This document shows positions 48,201 through 50,508 of a stretch of 50,508 nt of DNA, in pieces. Location: contig JACRLJ010000048.1 of assembly GCA_016215105.1 (NCBI GenBank), forward strand, positions 1-50,508, written 5' to 3'. Each line of letters starts with the position of its first letter. The first letter of the stretch is position 1. Source of the stretch: Candidatus Hydrogenedentota bacterium (lineage in GTDB: Bacteria > Hydrogenedentota > Hydrogenedentia > Hydrogenedentales > SLHB01). The notes below the pieces were generated by a model. That model was not told the origin of the DNA. It made no database searches and saw only the letters and a program-made list of their open reading frames with translations. A program made the position numbers and the translations under genes.

Positions 48201-48857
48201 AAACAGTTCGTCGGCGGGAACGGGTTGGAGCCGATTGGCGGTCGAACCTTCGATACGGGCCGGGTCCCATGACCGAACGGCGGCGAAGCGCGCCAGATCC
48301 ACTTCCTCGCCCGGCGCCGCGGCCTTGGCTGCGGGATTCTCCGTGAGCCGAGTGTTGGCCCAATTGGCGAGGTCGCAGGTTATTCCGTCACCGGCGTCGG
48401 TAACCACAAGTCGGAGTTCGTCCGCTCCCTCGAGACCAACCTTCACCGGCACGGGCGCAGAGGTCTCCTTGAGAACGCCGCTGTCAAAAACCTTCTTATC
48501 ATCGACAAGAACCTGCATCACGACGCTGCCCGTCTTTCCGCCCTGCCACTGAACGCCCGCGTCCGCTTCGAAAGACAAATACTGGCCACCGAGCAGCACG
48601 ATGGTTTCGGATGGCGCGTGCGTGCCGAGGCCTGCTTCGTACGTGGTGTCCTTGATTCGCATGGGAAGGGCCTTAGAACCCTGAGCGTGAGCGGCGGCGC
48701 CGTTGCCCAACTCTCCCCAGCCCTGGCTGTGACTAACGATGAGGTCGAAAACTCCCGAGCCCGTCTTGTTAGCCGCCATTTCTTCCGCTCCTGCAACCGT
48801 GGCGAGCAAAAGCGCCGCCGCGCATGCCAGAATCCACCCGTGATTCTTACGTGTCAT
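45213..48857 (-). CDS. Secreted NPCBM-domain six-hairpin glycosidase-like protein
   Basis: A 1214-residue exported protein. ATG 48857 has GAAGGA at 48864-48869; an upstream ATG at 48875 has no site. A signal peptide (WILACAAALLLATVAGAEE) is followed by an NPCBM carbohydrate-binding module (VSHSQGWGELGNG..., YEAGLGTHAPSETIVLLGGQYLSFEADAGV, KKVFDSGVLK). The middle is beta-rich. The C-terminal third is an (alpha/alpha)6 toroid (FARRGLEYFIKRYNKEGYLTTGY, GMEFTGHEDFARR, WHYYPAEKTHSDWFNLGGFA). The toroid resembles polysaccharide hydrolases of the GH15/GH65/GH95-like clan, but I cannot name the family or active-site acids with confidence. The upstream gene ends 34 nt before the start, so the two probably form one transcription unit. 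Confidence 0.82.
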   Translation of the reverse strand: MTRKNHGWILACAAALLLATVAGAEEMAANKTGSGVFDLIVSHSQGWGELGNGAAAHAQGSKALPMRIKDTTYEAGLGTHAPSETIVLLGGQYLSFEADAGVQWQGGKTGSVVMQVLVDDKKVFDSGVLKETSAPVPVKVGLEGADELRLVVTDAGDGITCDLANWANTRLTENPAAKAAAPGEEVDLARFAAVRSWDPARIEGSTANRLQPVPADELFPGDTVKPAADGAYPVPTAADGRGCIGIEWLERRRTKRIELESPQGAPAPEPSEVQYWEMGHGGGSPGGSRWQGRWLPLKGEISRDGNRWAMKPDWRGKPEARTGTLKIRWIFPASSVPIRLSRIGAYTYTSWKTADLTLRVENPPAGAQGTVQLYNGAFKGIEGTQVSWKLGEPLKLTVRYAPPRPWQMADRTVLRFSLPSGAFGVAVDDVVDKGPVYVAHAGLLVSTGSQPQDPAAYRQANADKKSILEEVRATPEQTSLQAMEHVYRPDAVLGPTMLSLACDNRKFVVERNGVIAFDNDPAVYDLVEHALMPHPYSCRVAPDYGVSDPKDIKRRLERDWLPIEVTETTRGGVTYRQRTFVAPLDDASKEPGIPVWQRSRALGVVEITAANEGDTTAQASFALAISDTHPADVPNNLRIEGRRAIATKGGELLAVVEAVHGIFALSAKDGALHVESALAGDCEARCAVYIPRWKDAKVEDLPAADATESLALRTVDYWRTVMADGMQIEVPDPLFNNLIPASQAHCMLAARNEGGKTIAPWIASINYGPLESEAHSVLRGMEFTGHEDFARRGLEYFIKRYNKEGYLTTGYTVMGTGWHLWTLGEYYSLTRDKEWLRSVAPEVERVCRWIMAQREETKKLDDRGEKLPEHGLMPPGAMADWEVFSYYFYMNGYYHAGLAAAGAALRDIDWPKAQEIVDNAADYRKEILRAFRWVQSQAPVFALRNGSWVPEYPTHVYSPAPIENLYAGEDFGRSWCYDVELGAHHLIPMGVLPVSAPETAWMMDHMEDVQFLRDGWHYYPAEKTHSDWFNLGGFAKVQPYYARTGEVHALRDDVKPFIRTYFNSALSLLNREDLSLWEHFLNGAYNKTHETGYFLHQTRLMLVQERGEEMWLAPFVTCNWLQDGMRVAVRKAPTFFGPVAYSIVSHVAEGHIDATIEPPTRAVPKAIVVRLRHPEGKMILSAVVTGAKEYAVDAAKECIRITPSGGNIAVRANY

Positions 48858-48891
48858 GTATGCAGTCCTTCCCATCGTGCCGCGAGCGCGG

Positions 48892-50508
48892 TCACTTCTG
48901 CCTGCTTGAAATAGTTGGTTGTCCCTGTTGAACGGAAATCATCCTGAATCGCCCCGGCTCTACAGTCACGGTTACGCGATCACCATTCATTTCCAGTTCA
49001 GCGCCATCGGACACTTCATCGCATGAACGAAGCGTAACATAGTTCTTGAATCCAAGCCCGCGCCCTATTACCGTAAGCTCCGCATCCGCGGCCTTGTCAC
49101 CCACGTTCGCAGCGACGAATAAAGCGCCACGCCCCTTGTCAAGATACGCGCTGATCTTGATATCGGACGAATTCTTCGATTTCAGCAACGCGTTCACCTT
49201 CCAGTACGGAATCCAGACTACGTTTGACATACCAAAGGAGTCAAACGCTCGCCAGATATCAACCTGATCCGCGGCGTGGAAGAACCACAGTGAGTCATAC
49301 AGAAGGCACATCATACGGCCCCGTTCCCGCTCTGCGTCAGTCCCTGAGCCATTCGGATTGGGCATCTGGGCGGCGGGGATCCCGAAATTGTGTCCGGTCA
49401 TCTCTGCTCTCAATACGTCTTCCGGAAAATGCTCCGAGCCTATTCGAAACGGACCCAGGTGTTCAGCGTCCACGTAGAGGTCGGCCATGCATAACGCCGG
49501 AAGAAGAATGCTCCCGGACGTGTGAGCGGCCAGAATTCCGGGAGGATTCTGAGATTTCACCAGGCGGGAGAGATTCTTGAGCAGTTCGCGGCTTTTCCAG
49601 ATTGGAAGCGTGGCGTGGATCTGGCCGTCTTTCCCCATGTAACCGCAATGGTGCTTGGTACTGCAGCACGGGACCGGGCTGGTAAGCCCGTCCAAATATA
49701 ACCCCTGCAAACCGTATTTTTTGAACGCCTCGGTATACTCCGTGAGCAAGAGTTCCGGCCATCCCGAATTGTTACAGACCACGCGGCAAACGTCCCCGCT
49801 GCCATACGACCGCTGATATTGGTAATGATCTCCCAGCGGCAACACATCCCAGTCCGGATTGTACTCAGGCGCTCGCGTGGCCATGTAGCAGCCTGTATAA
49901 GGGACCAGCCCTATTCCTTTTTGTTGGCAGGCTTGGACGAGCGACCAGAGCTTGGATTCGTCCTTCGGGCGGCAAAGGCTCTGCAGGTCCGACCAATTCT
50001 CCCAGCAACCAAGATAGCGCAGCCCCCATCCTTTCAGCGCGTTCAGGTACGCCGGGTGATCGTTATCCGCGGGCGCGCCGGTAAAGGTGTTCTTTTCCAC
50101 GCCGTACCCGCCTTCGAGGCAGAAGTGCGCGCGGTAGTATTCATTTGGATACTTTCTGACCGGTGTCGCAATGAATCCGAAAGTCCATTTCCAGGGCTTA
50201 TCCAGCGTGTAGTTACTTAAGGCATTCATTTTCAAAAGCGTCGCGCCCTTGCCGGGCACGATAGATATCGAGCTCTGAGGATCGGCGGGCGCCCAGGCCT
50301 CATCGCTTTCGGAGAAGAATTGCAGACCGCGGTCGTCGTCGCCAAGCCAAAGCGAGAAGACAAACGGCAATGTCATCCCCTCAGGCTTTACCGCGCCGGC
50401 GTTCATTCGTTTCTTCGGCCAATCCCAGTCCCACGCCGGGTAGATATTGGAGTGCTGAAAGAGGGTGGCGTAGCGCGGTTTGAATGGAACGACAATGTCG
50501 AGCGAATC
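48892..50508 (-). CDS. GH123-like / DUF6067 glycoside hydrolase domain protein, partial
   Basis: The 3' 538 codons of a gene whose start is beyond the right edge; the frame is open to the last base (upstream of Met at 50406 it reads KPRYATLFQHSNIYPAWDWD). The N-terminal part has LWLGDDDRGLQFFSESDEAW, the diagnostic strand of the DUF6067/GH123-like beta-sandwich. The barrel follows: YLNALKGWGLRYLGCWENW, KYGLQGLYLDGLTSPVPCCS, a Cys-rich loop, and LYVDAEHLGPFRIG. GH123-type enzymes act on N-acetylgalactosaminides; whether this one does is unknown. The short gap to the next gene suggests an operon for degrading one polysaccharide. Confidence 0.85.
   Translation of the reverse strand, partial: DSLDIVVPFKPRYATLFQHSNIYPAWDWDWPKKRMNAGAVKPEGMTLPFVFSLWLGDDDRGLQFFSESDEAWAPADPQSSISIVPGKGATLLKMNALSNYTLDKPWKWTFGFIATPVRKYPNEYYRAHFCLEGGYGVEKNTFTGAPADNDHPAYLNALKGWGLRYLGCWENWSDLQSLCRPKDESKLWSLVQACQQKGIGLVPYTGCYMATRAPEYNPDWDVLPLGDHYQYQRSYGSGDVCRVVCNNSGWPELLLTEYTEAFKKYGLQGLYLDGLTSPVPCCSTKHHCGYMGKDGQIHATLPIWKSRELLKNLSRLVKSQNPPGILAAHTSGSILLPALCMADLYVDAEHLGPFRIGSEHFPEDVLRAEMTGHNFGIPAAQMPNPNGSGTDAERERGRMMCLLYDSLWFFHAADQVDIWRAFDSFGMSNVVWIPYWKVNALLKSKNSSDIKISAYLDKGRGALFVAANVGDKAADAELTVIGRGLGFKNYVTLRSCDEVSDGAELEMNGDRVTVTVEPGRFRMISVQQGQPTISSRQK

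Overview
The window is 50.5 kb of gene-dense bacterial chromosome, moderately GC-rich. The gene mix is a DUF1559-type prepilin, Tat- and Sec-exported glycosidases of the GH123/DUF6067 and NPCBM kinds, Ser/Thr kinases fused to a beta-propeller, and large PKD/beta-helix/TSP3 surface proteins. It suggests a PVC-like or neighbouring lineage such as Hydrogenedentota or Planctomycetota. This placement is an inference from gene content, not a phylogeny.

Layout. 1-12.8 kb: a prepilin cut by the window edge, a Tat-exported glycosidase-like protein, tRNA-Arg(TCT), pyruvate phosphate dikinase with a lysine/alanine-rich tail, a B12-binding radical SAM enzyme, a conserved membrane protein, a GH63/trehalase-like enzyme, a hypothetical protein and an alpha/beta hydrolase. 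13.1-23.6 kb: a tightly overlapping minus-strand operon. It encodes a membrane complex built like a group 4 [NiFe] hydrogenase or complex I, but its large subunit lacks all four Ni-binding cysteines. That fits an energy-converting hydrogenase-related (Ehr) complex. A fused DNA-binding/PTS-EIIA regulator heads the operon, and one of its three antiporter-like subunits is broken by a 17-nt insertion. 23.7-26.9 kb: an ArsR regulator on an apparently leaderless mRNA, a cold-shock protein with a consensus promoter and structured leader, a degenerate REC-GGDEF protein and an M28 peptidase. 27.2-31.8 kb: two tandem Ser/Thr kinase-propeller genes, the second frameshifted. 31.9-39.4 kb: two paralogous secreted beta-helix proteins with different C-termini, one a membrane anchor, the other 17.5 TSP3 repeats plus a dockerin-like pair. 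39.6-44.7 kb: gyrB-gyrA. 45.2-50.5 kb: two co-oriented glycoside hydrolase-like genes, the upstream one cut by the window edge.

The most notable unlisted structure is a family of miniature inverted-repeat elements. There are three copies with identical geometry (119 bp plus 4-bp CTAR-type flanking repeats, 16-nt arms and 55-nt loop) and one internally deleted 36-bp copy at the stop codon of the dockerin-like protein. The second strongest signal is the cysteine-less Ehr operon under a likely dedicated HTH-EIIA regulator.

Several proteins keep a fold while losing catalytic residues: the Ehr large subunit, the REC-GGDEF protein and possibly the alpha/beta hydrolase. The two frameshifts, a 17-nt insertion and a 17-nt deletion, could be biological or consensus errors.
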